Source: DASWTL01 sp036405495
Lineage (GTDB): Bacteria; Bacteroidota; Bacteroidia; Sphingobacteriales; Sphingobacteriaceae
DNA: 20,336 nt
Direction of reading: 5' to 3'
Assembly: GCA_036405495.1 (NCBI GenBank)
Contig: DASWXL010000084.1
Span: 1-20,336 of the forward strand
The position numbers and the translations under genes were made by a program. Shown in pieces: positions 1 to 8,581 of the stretch. The number at the start of each line of letters is the position of its first letter. Within the stretch, counting starts at the first letter, position 1. The notes beneath the pieces are model-generated. The model had not been told where the DNA came from, made no database searches, and saw only the letters and a list, made by a program, of their open reading frames with translations.

Positions 1-3000
1 TGTACTGAAGCGGGTTGTTGATCACAAACCGGTCTCTGATACCCCACTCTTTATTCAACAGATTGCTGAAGTTCAATACATCCGCACTGAATTGAAGCGT
101 GTGTTTCTTTCCGCTTTGAGTGATATAGAAATCCTGTAAGAATTTCAAATCAAGACGATTCAACCATGGCGTTCTCGCAGCGTTTCTTTCAGCAAACTGC
201 CCCCTATTGTTTTTCAGATAAGAAGAGTTGTTGATGAACTGCTCAAGTGCGGCCGCCTGCATCGAAGGCGTGAATGTAACTCCATTTGAAGTATACTGCT
301 CAAAATTAAGGTCTGAAGCATTATTAGGGATATACATCAGATCGGTAGAGTTGTTCCCGTCACCGTTCATGTCGCCGTTAACAACAAAGCTGTAGCTGCC
401 TTGGTGTCCTCCTTCATAGAATAAGGAAACTGCTGTTGCAAAATGTTTGGCGTATTCTTTACGGTAAGAAAGTAAACCTACAACACGGTGCGGGGCGTAA
501 TCGTCACCATATCCAAGTTCAACGGAATTTGAAGTACCTACGTTCGGATTGGCATTCCACACTGAAGACGCCTGACTTCCCGGGTTGGCCGAAACTTCCT
601 TTGCATTAGTATAGGTATAAGCCAACGAACCGAAGAAACCATTGTTAAATGACTTATTAACCTGGGCGGTAACAAAGCCTGAATGACCTTTTTTGGTGTT
701 GGTCAATACGATTGCCGATGTAGTACCGCCATTCAACCGGTTACCTCCGGTGATACGTGGTCTGGTAACTCCGTTTGCTTCAGTGATAGTTGCATTTTCA
801 GGATTTGTGTTAGCATTGAACATCCTTACTGCATTGATATCTTTAGTATACATACCTTCAATTGTTGCAGTTAAGCCATTTCCAAAGCTCTTATCTACCG
901 CCAGGTTAGTTCTGAAGATCTGAGGAAACTTGAAGTTCGGATCGGCAAATACTAAGTTAGAAGGTGCTGAAGTACCTGCGGTCTTAGGGAAGAAACTAGC
1001 ATCCGCATACGCATCAGGATCTGCACTGAAGCGAATAGTCGACAGGTTAGCCCCACTCGTTACACCCATGCCTAACTGATACATCCCTGAGTTGGTAGGG
1101 ATATTGGTTAACCAAACAAATGGAATCTTACCCGTGAACAATCCGGTTCCACCACGAACGACCAGGGAATTGTCTTTGAATGCATCATAACGGAAACCAA
1201 CACGAGGAGAAAGGAGAAGACGGTTCTCAGGGAACACACCGGTATCATAGTTTGTTAATTTGCCATTCTCATCATAGAATTGCATCGCTTTAACAAACGG
1301 GTTGCTGATAGGCTGTTCGTGGTAAACAGGCAGATCGCCACGGATACCTAAGGTCAAACGAAGTTTGTCGTTAACGTTCCACTCATCCTGTGCATAAAAC
1401 CCTAATTGGCCGATCTTTAATTCAGCAGAATAAATAGCACTCTTTCCAGGCACTAATGAATAAGTGTAAGCGTAGTAACGCGGAGCCTGATCAGTAATAA
1501 AGTCGTTCACGGAATCAAACACATAATAACTGTTTGAACCCGCCATGAACATGTTTCCTACTTTCTGATATTCGTAAGTACCACCAGCAGTTAATGTATG
1601 TTTTCCGGCGTAGTAAGTAAAGTTATTAGTTACGCTGAAAATATCGTTTATAACGTCATTGTTGTTGGTATAAGGATCCATACCAACTGAGATCACGTTC
1701 TGACCAGCACCATTGAAAATGTCAATTGTTGGAAATACCGGTCCGTCAAAAGCGCGTGTTGTCTGGTTCTTTGTAAAGGCCACGAGAAACTGATTCGAGA
1801 TCTTGCCTCCAAAAGTACTGTTCAATTCGGCGGTACCGCTTCTGGTCACGTCATGGAACTGGTAATTTGAATTTGCGAAAGCCATTGACCTTGAGCCAAA
1901 CCGGCTGTTCGGAAGCCTTGAAATATTATTTGTAGCACCCGTCACGGAAAAACCACCACCGTTAGGAACACTGGTAGCGTTCATCTGCTGATCATTGTTA
2001 TTATCAAAATCACTGTACTTTACAGTAAACTTGTGATTTCGATTGATATTCCAGTCTAACTTCGCCAGGATCTTGCGGTTCCCGGATTCAAAGTTGGGGA
2101 AGTTATCGTAAGCACCGGTTTCATAACCGAAGTTAGTTCTTAAATAATTAGATACTGCCAGAAGGTCGCCAACGGTAGCAGCAGAAACAGTACCTGCTCC
2201 GGAACCTCCGGTTGGCGTGAATCCGATACCTGGCCGATTGCTTGCCTCACGCTCTGCATTCACAAAGAAAAACAGCTTGTTCTTAACAAGCGGCCCCCCA
2301 AGACTGAAACCATAGGTCTGGTTTTTTGAATCAACAATCGAACTGCTAATGTCATTGTCACCAACTTTCGTTCCGATAAAGCTCTGATCGCGGTAATATC
2401 CGTACGCGCTACCGGTGAACGTATTAGTTCCGCTTTTAGTAACGGCATTGATTCCGGCACCGGTAAATCCTGATTGTCTGACATCGTAAGGAGCGATGTT
2501 TACAGAAATCTGATCATAAGCCTCGATAGAGATTGGCATCGCGCCACCGCCTGGAAGCGGATCTGAACTTAAACCGAAATTGTTGTTCATGTTCGCACCA
2601 TCCACCTGGATATTGTTCAATCTGTTGTCGCGGCCGCCGAAGCTGGTTCCATTCGCCTGGGGAGTAAGCTTAGTCAAATCAGTGATGCTCCGCGATACAG
2701 TAGGCATCGTTGCAATCTCACGGGTTGAAATGTTCGTGCTTGCACCTGTTTTGGCCGCATTGAACGCATCTTCTTTACTTAATGCGGTAATAACTACCTC
2801 GTTCAACTGGGCACCCTGAACCAAGGAGACATTCAGAACATAGGGCTCCCCCAAACGCAAGGTAACGTTGGTAACCGTTTTTGGCTGGTAACCTACGTAG
2901 CTTACCTCAATGGTGTAAGGACCACCAACACGCATGTTCGGAATGGTGAAGTTTCCGGAAGCGTTTGTAGAAGCTCCGTAAACAGTACCACTGGGCGTGT

Positions 3001-3139
3001 GTGTAGCTTTAACTGAAGCGCCAATCAGAGTCTCTTTGTCGTCTCTGACTGTACCCGTCAAACTACTTGTTGTTACCTGTGCAAACAGACCCGAGGCTGT
3101 GAGCAACATAACAAATAAAGAAAGTAAAATTTTCTTCAT
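1..3139 (-). CDS. TonB-dependent receptor, Oar-like, C-terminus cut by window edge
   Basis: Outer-membrane beta-barrel receptor for TonB-energised uptake; the substrate cannot be told from sequence. Reading minus from ATG 3139-3137 gives an uninterrupted frame of 1046 codons to the left edge. It starts with a Sec signal peptide (MKKILLSLFVMLL, then an A-x-A-like site before QVTT). A carboxypeptidase-regulatory-like domain follows at about residues 26-105 (GTVRDDKETLIGASVKA, then YVGYQPKTV), then a plug domain (about 110-230) with NNIQVDGANMNNNFG and INAVTKSGTNTFTGSAYGYY, which are hallmarks of the Oar/OmpA-related receptor group. The rest is barrel, ending in-window with SADVLNFSNLLNKEWGI, usually found close to the C-terminus, so probably fewer than 100 residues are missing. 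No SusD-like partner lies beside it. A promoter-like element lies 52-76 nt upstream. No Shine-Dalgarno is visible. Confidence 0.93.
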   Translation of the reverse strand, partial: MKKILLSLFVMLLTASGLFAQVTTSSLTGTVRDDKETLIGASVKATHTPSGTVYGASTNASGNFTIPNMRVGGPYTIEVSYVGYQPKTVTNVTLRLGEPYVLNVSLVQGAQLNEVVITALSKEDAFNAAKTGASTNISTREIATMPTVSRSITDLTKLTPQANGTSFGGRDNRLNNIQVDGANMNNNFGLSSDPLPGGGAMPISIEAYDQISVNIAPYDVRQSGFTGAGINAVTKSGTNTFTGSAYGYYRDQSFIGTKVGDNDISSSIVDSKNQTYGFSLGGPLVKNKLFFFVNAEREASNRPGIGFTPTGGSGAGTVSAATVGDLLAVSNYLRTNFGYETGAYDNFPNFESGNRKILAKLDWNINRNHKFTVKYSDFDNNNDQQMNATSVPNGGGFSVTGATNNISRLPNSRFGSRSMAFANSNYQFHDVTRSGTAELNSTFGGKISNQFLVAFTKNQTTRAFDGPVFPTIDIFNGAGQNVISVGMDPYTNNNDVINDIFSVTNNFTYYAGKHTLTAGGTYEYQKVGNMFMAGSNSYYVFDSVNDFITDQAPRYYAYTYSLVPGKSAIYSAELKIGQLGFYAQDEWNVNDKLRLTLGIRGDLPVYHEQPISNPFVKAMQFYDENGKLTNYDTGVFPENRLLLSPRVGFRYDAFKDNSLVVRGGTGLFTGKIPFVWLTNIPTNSGMYQLGMGVTSGANLSTIRFSADPDAYADASFFPKTAGTSAPSNLVFADPNFKFPQIFRTNLAVDKSFGNGLTATIEGMYTKDINAVRMFNANTNPENATITEANGVTRPRITGGNRLNGGTTSAIVLTNTKKGHSGFVTAQVNKSFNNGFFGSLAYTYTNAKEVSANPGSQASSVWNANPNVGTSNSVELGYGDDYAPHRVVGLLSYRKEYAKHFATAVSLFYEGGHQGSYSFVVNGDMNGDGNNSTDLMYIPNNASDLNFEQYTSNGVTFTPSMQAAALEQFINNSSYLKNNRGQFAERNAARTPWLNRLDLKFLQDFYITQSGKKHTLQFSADVLNFSNLLNKEWGIRDRFVINNPLQY

Positions 3140-3190
3140 AAATGATTTGTTGTTTGTGATGTTTGATTTAGTGGTTCGTGATAAAAATTT

Positions 3191-3215
3191 CGCTGCGAAG
3201 ATAGCCAGGATTTTT
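3191..3215 (-). promoter_or_regulatory. promoter-like element shared with the second TonB receptor
   Basis: On the minus strand this reads a T-tract, then TATCTTCG (3203-3196), one base off the Bacteroidota -7 consensus TAnnTTTG, then CAGCG. It ends 52 nt from the receptor start. It matches 8631-8655 at 22 of 25 positions, in the same orientation and at nearly the same distance from the other receptor. No clear -33 TTG was found. Promoter function is inferred. Confidence 0.5.
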
Positions 3216-3332
3216 CAGATTTCAGAAGCCGAAAATTAAGTTAATATTAAATAATCAGGCATTTAGATGCTTGCTTCCCAAGACCTTCCATCCACGACTC
3301 ACGGCCCTTTGGGCTTTCGTTCAACCACTCAC

Positions 3333-3368
3333 AAAAAATAAAAAAATCGCCTCTGGTGATAGGGCGAT
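3333..3368 (-). terminator. Rho-independent terminator after the nuclease gene
   Basis: On the minus strand, ATCGCC (3368-3363) pairs with GGCGAT (3351-3346) across an 11-nt loop and is followed by a long T-rich tract (3346 down to 3333). It begins 10 nt after the stop codon of the endonuclease gene, in the expected place and orientation. Confidence 0.75.
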
Positions 3369-3377
3369 CTTTTGTTC

Positions 3378-4799
3378 TTAATTCTGACCATCTGCTGTTG
3401 TTTCCAAGACGTCCTGAGTCCGGGCAGGCAGTTCAGATAGTAAATTGTAGTGCGTGGCCTTTTCAATTTCCCGGATCGTGGTAACGTATTTTTTCCAATC
3501 CGGGTCTGTACTATTGTTATTTGGGGTTTGTATTGCGATGACACGGGTGGTTGCCGAAATGCGACTCAGATCATTACTTCCGGAAGGTAAAATGACAGCC
3601 ACCTTCCATAGGTAAGCAGGCACTGTAATTCTTCCGTGGTCAATACCAGTGGCCGCTCCGTTCCTTCCCGTACCGCCGGAACCATAAGAACCCATAATGA
3701 TGTAAACTTCATTTCCGAGAACAACCTGACCGCGCAGGTAATTTTCTAAATTAGCCCATGTTTTTTGGTTGTTCTCAGGCGCCTGAGGAATCATATTAGA
3801 CATCAGGAAAGTAGAGGAATTAGCTTCGGCAGAACTAACACGATCGGCAGACGGACAGTTATGTCCCCGGTCGAACCCTGAGTTTTTATAACTGTCGTTC
3901 TGTACCTGATACCATCCTGCCGGCAAACCGGTGAAGGCTGCAAAATTATCAAGGCGATCGGTTGCTTTTAGAATACTTGTAGCATCCAAATGCCAGCTCA
4001 CCCAATTCGGCGTCCCCCTGTTGTTACTATAGGATTGGACATAGTACTTTTGATCAATAAGATAGTTATCCGGAAAAAGAATATTACTCTGAGCTCCCGA
4101 AGGGTTGCCTAACAGCATATTACTATTATCACCCCTTGCCGGGGGGACGTCAGGTCCGGTTCCATCGGGCGTGCCTCGTCCTTCGTCCGGACCCGATGTT
4201 TCCCCGGAATCAGTACCGGTATCCGGCTCCCCGACAATTATGCCGGGATCGCCCTTGCCTTTTATAGTTATATCTTCAATATTGAGGCGTGTTGTACCAA
4301 TTTTCCTGATCTCGAACCGGACTTTTCCTTTGGCCGCAACTTTAAAGGAATCGGCTACTAAAGTGGTACTATTGGTATTAACGGTACCTCCTACTTTGGT
4401 AAAAGTTGTTCCGGCATCGTCCGACATCCAAAGTTCCCATTGAGAATCGCCGTCTGACCCATACTTTGCATGATTCACATGAACAGTTTCAACGCCCGAG
4501 ACATCAAACGTCATAGCTATCCTTCCCGAGCGGAGACGGACTGCATTGGCCCCATTCTTACTATCAGAAGCCAGATTTCCCAGCAAGGCATCCTCAAAGA
4601 TCCACGTTCCGGTCATCAACCGGACGTTGCCGGAAGCATAGGCGGCTTTTGTACCCGCCTCAAAATTTTCAATAAGAGAATAACTCTGCACCTGGGTGAC
4701 AGGCTTCTGTTCAGGAGTGGGTTGAGTATTCTTTTCGCTTTTTGCACAAGAAAAAAGAAAAAGAAAAAAAGAAAAATATAACAGATCCTTTCTTTTCAT
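3378..4799 (-). CDS. secreted DNA/RNA non-specific endonuclease (NUC family) lipoprotein
   Basis: Predicted exported nuclease degrading DNA and/or RNA outside the cytoplasm. Residues 1-18 form a lipoprotein signal ending LFSC (lipid Cys18). Residues about 42-182 are a beta-rich domain (starting ENFEAGTKAAYASGNV) of a kind often attached to secreted Bacteroidota endonucleases. Residues about 183-225 are a Gly/Asp/Pro/Thr-rich flexible linker. The catalytic domain (about 228-460) carries DRGH at 310-313, with His313 the predicted general base, and NQKTWANLE, where Asn344 and Glu352 match the metal-site Asn and Glu of Serratia nuclease in spacing. All key residues are present, so it should be active. 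It lies 70 nt downstream of the 373-aa lipoprotein gene with a terminator hairpin between, so it may be expressed by read-through or from its own weak promoter. Its own terminator follows. Confidence 0.93.
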   Translation of the reverse strand: MKRKDLLYFSFFLFLFSCAKSEKNTQPTPEQKPVTQVQSYSLIENFEAGTKAAYASGNVRLMTGTWIFEDALLGNLASDSKNGANAVRLRSGRIAMTFDVSGVETVHVNHAKYGSDGDSQWELWMSDDAGTTFTKVGGTVNTNSTTLVADSFKVAAKGKVRFEIRKIGTTRLNIEDITIKGKGDPGIIVGEPDTGTDSGETSGPDEGRGTPDGTGPDVPPARGDNSNMLLGNPSGAQSNILFPDNYLIDQKYYVQSYSNNRGTPNWVSWHLDATSILKATDRLDNFAAFTGLPAGWYQVQNDSYKNSGFDRGHNCPSADRVSSAEANSSTFLMSNMIPQAPENNQKTWANLENYLRGQVVLGNEVYIIMGSYGSGGTGRNGAATGIDHGRITVPAYLWKVAVILPSGSNDLSRISATTRVIAIQTPNNNSTDPDWKKYVTTIREIEKATHYNLLSELPARTQDVLETTADGQN

Positions 4800-4816
4800 A
4801 GGTGTAATACGGACAA

Positions 4817-4855
4817 TAAAAAGAGGGCGCCTAAGATTATCTTAAGCGCCCTCTT
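4817..4855 (-). terminator. strong hairpin terminator/attenuator between lipoprotein and nuclease genes
   Basis: The arms 4821-4835 and 4841-4855 pair over 15 positions with one mismatch, around the 5-nt loop ATTAT, and the core is GC-rich (GAGGGCGC). On the minus strand a T-run follows the stem. It begins 15 nt after the stop of the 373-aa lipoprotein gene and ends 18 nt before the nuclease start. It should end most transcripts from the receptor operon and leave the nuclease at a lower level, unless the nuclease has its own promoter. Confidence 0.85.
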
Positions 4856-4869
4856 CATCTTATTAGCTT

Positions 4870-5991
4870 CTAAGGATTTGCTTCGACATAGTTTCCGGAA
4901 GCGTTTTTCTCAAAGGTGGTTGTCACCACGGTGTTACTTCCTTTATAAACAATGTAGCTTAGCTGATACTTTTGACCAACTTCGGCATTCGGATACAAAT
5001 TTTTCAGCAGTTGAGCCAGGCCGTCTTTGATCTGTTCATTTGTCCAGTATCTGGTGTCGGTCGGCGAACCTGATTGAAAGAAGTTTTTGAACGACTTCAG
5101 GTTTGCCCTGTTATCTGCGGTGCCGGCAGTCGAATTTTCAGCAATCCAAACGTAGTTATCGGCAATAAGTGTGTATTTGATTGTTAAATCGGGAACCCAT
5201 GTACCATTCTTTTTAGAAAACTTCAAGGTAGTAGGCGTTACGATGTTAGCGGAAACCTTATTCCAGTTATTTCCGTCAAACACCATTGCCATTACTGTTT
5301 GAAATGTCGTTGAAGACGGACGATTTGCAAAACTTACGTACTGGATATCGCCTGCATTAGCAGTGATGGTTTTAGCCTTTAAAAACCTGTTGAAATACTC
5401 AGGAAGAATATCCTGATCAGCAGCTACGAAGTTATTGAAACGGCCGCGGTCAACAGACTGATAATCTGTTGCCGACACATGATAGGTATCATTCCATTGT
5501 CCGCCTTTGTAATAATAAGAATCGGTAATAGTAGTAGCACTTGAACTTACGTTGCTGTTATACCACGCAAAGGTTAATGTAACCAGGTCACCTTCTTTTG
5601 GCGAGGTATACTTCGCTTTCAGAAAAGCCTCAACCTGTGACCAGCGGTCGAAGTTTTTGAAATTAGTTCCTCCAAGGGCATAATCAGCATCGGTAAGCGT
5701 ATATGTAAACTTGTCGGCAACCAGGTTATTGTTAAACGAGTAAGTAGTCAGGTTATAAGTAACCGCGGCACTTGACCCGTTACCCAATTGCGGATACGAC
5801 TTATCGATTAATGCCGGAATTGCTGCAGTTGCAGCGGTTTCACTGGCATACGTGTTGGTTAAAGTAACCGTAACATCAGCGGTAGCAGTCTTGGGGTTTT
5901 CTACATCTAACTGATTGTAGGTGTCTTCAAGAGGATCGCAAGCAGTGAAAGCGACCATCGTTGAGCAAACTAAATAAATAAGCTTTTTCAT
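4870..5991 (-). CDS. repeat-containing lipoprotein of unknown function, receptor partner
   Basis: Not recognised as a named family. The N-terminus is a lipoprotein signal (MKKLIYLVCSTMVAFTAC, lipid Cys18), so it is probably anchored in the outer membrane. The mature part shows about three internal repeats, at residues 96-167, 171-245 and 273-369. Each has an aromatic-rich start (TDADY, ATDYQ, IADNY), an N/F-rich middle, then a helix-like FLKAKY/FLKAKT/QLLKNLY, a Gly-containing turn (EGD, AGD, VGQ), an alternating beta strand and a closing W/Y (GGQWN, GNNWN, SGNYV). Residues 56-100 may be a fourth, degenerate copy. It starts 10 nt after the stop of the 859-aa TonB receptor, so the two are almost certainly co-transcribed. 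A surface binding or capture role beside the receptor is inferred from position only. It is not SusD-like. Confidence 0.85.
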   Translation of the reverse strand: MKKLIYLVCSTMVAFTACDPLEDTYNQLDVENPKTATADVTVTLTNTYASETAATAAIPALIDKSYPQLGNGSSAAVTYNLTTYSFNNNLVADKFTYTLTDADYALGGTNFKNFDRWSQVEAFLKAKYTSPKEGDLVTLTFAWYNSNVSSSATTITDSYYYKGGQWNDTYHVSATDYQSVDRGRFNNFVAADQDILPEYFNRFLKAKTITANAGDIQYVSFANRPSSTTFQTVMAMVFDGNNWNKVSANIVTPTTLKFSKKNGTWVPDLTIKYTLIADNYVWIAENSTAGTADNRANLKSFKNFFQSGSPTDTRYWTNEQIKDGLAQLLKNLYPNAEVGQKYQLSYIVYKGSNTVVTTTFEKNASGNYVEANP

Positions 5992-6001
5992 TCTTTTATT
6001 T

Positions 6002-8581
6002 TTAGAAATTAACTTTCAAACCAGTAGTCCAGGTTCTGCCGGTACCGAAGTAAACAATGGTATTGCTGGCATTACTCACGCCTGTAGCAGAGTCGAATCT
6101 TGCCTGAGCGTCAGAGATGTACTCTGTATTGAATACGTTGTTAACGTTGGCAAAAAGTGATGCATTTAAACCGGATAATTTAAACCGGAAGTTTGCATTT
6201 ACATCGACCAAAGAATAGTTAGGCACTTTCCATGGAGACAGTCCTTCCTGAAGTAAGGTTGTTGGATCGAAATCACCGTTAAAGTTTGCGTAGTAATTAT
6301 AGTCCACACCGATCTTAACATCCTCAACGATATTAAAGTCTAAACCTAAAGCCGCAGTAGTTTGCGGAGCGTCACCCACGTTTAAGCCCGCCATGTAAAT
6401 AGGACCTACAGTTCCGCCCGGGATAGGCTGTTCGTTGGCATCAAGAAGAGTGATTTTATCCAGGTTATTCTGCCAGGTCCAATCGCCAACTGAAAGCATA
6501 CCGGTTAAGCTTAACGCTTTGGTCGGTTTGTATTTGAAATCAACCTCGATACCCTGGTGTAATGCGTCTACACCTAATAAGTTAGCATAGTAGCGGTTAC
6601 CATCCTGACCCTGAAGAGATTTTGTAAATGATCTGTCGTTCCAGGTTGTCCTGTACAAGTTTACGTTGGCAGAAAGTTTCGGGCTTCTGTATCCGTAACC
6701 TAATTCGTAGCTCAGAATTTTTTCGTTTACAGCGTCTTTGTTCGGAACATTTTGGTTATTGATAAATACCGCGTTAAAGAAAGGAGCTTTTTCAAAATAA
6801 CCAACGTTGGCAAATACGTTATGATTGTCATCAAGGTTGTAGTTTGCTCCGCCTTTGGTCTGATATCCGAAGAAGTTTACAAAATCACTTTCACGTAACG
6901 GATCGGTGTTAGCATAGCGGAAGTAATCAATTCTTTTATACGAAGTGTTCGATGCCGCTAAAGAGACAAAAGCAGAAAGTGATCCGGAAGAATATTCTCC
7001 CTGTAAGAACCCGCCTTCCCACATTACAATACCATCATTGTAAAAACCGATCTTATCTTCCGTTCTGGCTAGTTTATTAGGATTATTTATATCTCCCTGA
7101 TCAAGAACATATTCAGCTCCAAGCAGATTCTTTACAGAGTTATAGTGAATACCTTTGTAAGATCTCAGATCAAGACCAGCAAGCAAATCCAATTTATCAC
7201 TGATCTCGCGCTGATAAGTACTCAATAAGCCGAACCATTTATGATCGTTTCTGTAGGATTGAAGATAGGCTACTGCTCTGCCGTCAGGAGAAGCGGTATT
7301 CAGGTCTACAATAGCATTGATGTCTACAGGTGAATATTCGTTGCCGGTTCTGGTGCTTAAGAACAAGTTAGCGTTGTTCGGAAACTCGTTTCCTCCGTTA
7401 CCCATTGATCCGTAAACCGCTGTTGATAAAAATGATTTATCATTGATGGTCCAGTTATGGTTTAGCGATACCTGCGGTTTATGGTAGTAGTTACCGCTGA
7501 TGGTTTTGTTTTCACCGTTATAAACACCATAGTTAGGATTGAACCTCACGCCCTGAGGCGCATCTCTGTAATACTGGATATTGAAACGCTCAAATCTTGA
7601 TCCATGGTACTGAGGAGCGCCAAAGCCAGTTAAAGAAAGTGTGTGTGATTTATTAATGATCTTAGAAACATTTAAAAAGTAGCTGTACGCTTCAAAGCTC
7701 AATCCATCAAACCAACCGTCGCCGGTAGTCTTAGATCCCATTACTGAGAACGCCCAGCCCTTCTCTGTTAAGCCGGTTGAGTATGAAAATGCTGTTTTGC
7801 TATAGTCGTTATTTCCTAAACCCTGATAAATAAATCCGCCTTTAGTGGCATCAGTCGCTTTAGTCAGGATGTTAATTGTACCGCCAATAGAAGGAACAGC
7901 AACTTTTGATGCACCTAGTCCTCTTTGAACCTGCATAGAGCGGGTTACATCGGTAAGACCGGCCCAGTTCGACCAAAATACACGACCGCTTTCCATATCA
8001 TTTACCGGAACCCCGTTAATCATTACGGCAACGTTCGCACTCTGGAAGCCTCTCAGGTTAATTCTTGAATCTCCGAAGCCACCTCCGGTTCCTTTTGTTG
8101 CATAAACACCCGGGGTTGATTTCAGTAACTCGGGAAAATCCTGCTGAGCAGCTTTCTCCTGAATCTGAACGGAATTAACTGTCGAAACTGCCACCGGAGT
8201 TTTTCTGTCGATAGCCACATTCGCCGTTACAACTACTTCATTCATTGTTGCAGCATTAACTTCTAAAAGGACCGTGCCCAGATCTTTTGAACCATCAAAA
8301 GCAGGAACAGTTACCTCTTTTGTTACGAAGCCGATGAAACTTACTACAAGAGTAGCAGGCTTTGAACCATCGATTTTTAAAGTAAAACCGCCGTCAACTG
8401 AAGTAGAAACGGCATTGCCGGTACCTTTAACCGCTACTGAAGCGCCTGGTAACGTTTCTTGTGTTAATGCATCTGCCACTTTTCCTTTGAGGATGTCGCT
8501 TTGAACGACCTGGGCAAATGAATTCCCGGCAGAAGCAATTAATATCACCACTGCAAGTACTGGAAGTAAAAACTTCTTCAT
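6002..8581 (-). CDS. TonB-dependent outer-membrane receptor
   Basis: Complete 859-residue receptor. A Sec signal peptide (MKKFLLPVLAVVILIASAGNSFAQ) is followed by a carboxypeptidase-regulatory-like domain at about 32-112 (LKGKVADALTQETLPGASV). A plug domain covers about 125-240, with VVVTANVAIDRKTPVAVSTV, LLKSTPGVY, RINLRGFQSANVAVMING and the end motif GGTINILTK. The remainder is a 22-strand-type barrel that ends in the aromatic TGLKVNF expected for outer-membrane insertion. It is the first gene of a minus-strand unit with the 373-aa lipoprotein 10 nt downstream and a secreted nuclease beyond. Its substrate is unknown; the neighbourhood suggests nucleic-acid fragments, nucleotides or phosphate, but that is inference. 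The start is preceded by an AT-rich leader without a Shine-Dalgarno and by a promoter-like element at 8631-8655. Confidence 0.94.
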   Translation of the reverse strand: MKKFLLPVLAVVILIASAGNSFAQVVQSDILKGKVADALTQETLPGASVAVKGTGNAVSTSVDGGFTLKIDGSKPATLVVSFIGFVTKEVTVPAFDGSKDLGTVLLEVNAATMNEVVVTANVAIDRKTPVAVSTVNSVQIQEKAAQQDFPELLKSTPGVYATKGTGGGFGDSRINLRGFQSANVAVMINGVPVNDMESGRVFWSNWAGLTDVTRSMQVQRGLGASKVAVPSIGGTINILTKATDATKGGFIYQGLGNNDYSKTAFSYSTGLTEKGWAFSVMGSKTTGDGWFDGLSFEAYSYFLNVSKIINKSHTLSLTGFGAPQYHGSRFERFNIQYYRDAPQGVRFNPNYGVYNGENKTISGNYYHKPQVSLNHNWTINDKSFLSTAVYGSMGNGGNEFPNNANLFLSTRTGNEYSPVDINAIVDLNTASPDGRAVAYLQSYRNDHKWFGLLSTYQREISDKLDLLAGLDLRSYKGIHYNSVKNLLGAEYVLDQGDINNPNKLARTEDKIGFYNDGIVMWEGGFLQGEYSSGSLSAFVSLAASNTSYKRIDYFRYANTDPLRESDFVNFFGYQTKGGANYNLDDNHNVFANVGYFEKAPFFNAVFINNQNVPNKDAVNEKILSYELGYGYRSPKLSANVNLYRTTWNDRSFTKSLQGQDGNRYYANLLGVDALHQGIEVDFKYKPTKALSLTGMLSVGDWTWQNNLDKITLLDANEQPIPGGTVGPIYMAGLNVGDAPQTTAALGLDFNIVEDVKIGVDYNYYANFNGDFDPTTLLQEGLSPWKVPNYSLVDVNANFRFKLSGLNASLFANVNNVFNTEYISDAQARFDSATGVSNASNTIVYFGTGRTWTTGLKVNF

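Noticed and set aside
3304..3314. GCCC-TTT-GGGC mini hairpin in the spacer between the nuclease and the left receptor
   Set aside because: Only four base pairs and no gene ends nearby in the plus direction; the real terminator is the hairpin at 3346-3368.
4105..4443. Plus-strand Pro/Ser-rich open frame of 112 codons
   Set aside because: It is the antisense of the Gly/Asp/Pro linker and N-terminal domain of the nuclease; its composition simply mirrors that linker.
1..8581. SusC/SusD-type polysaccharide utilisation locus
   Set aside because: Neither receptor has a SusD-like partner and there is no glycoside hydrolase; the lipoprotein next to the 859-aa receptor lacks SusD features.
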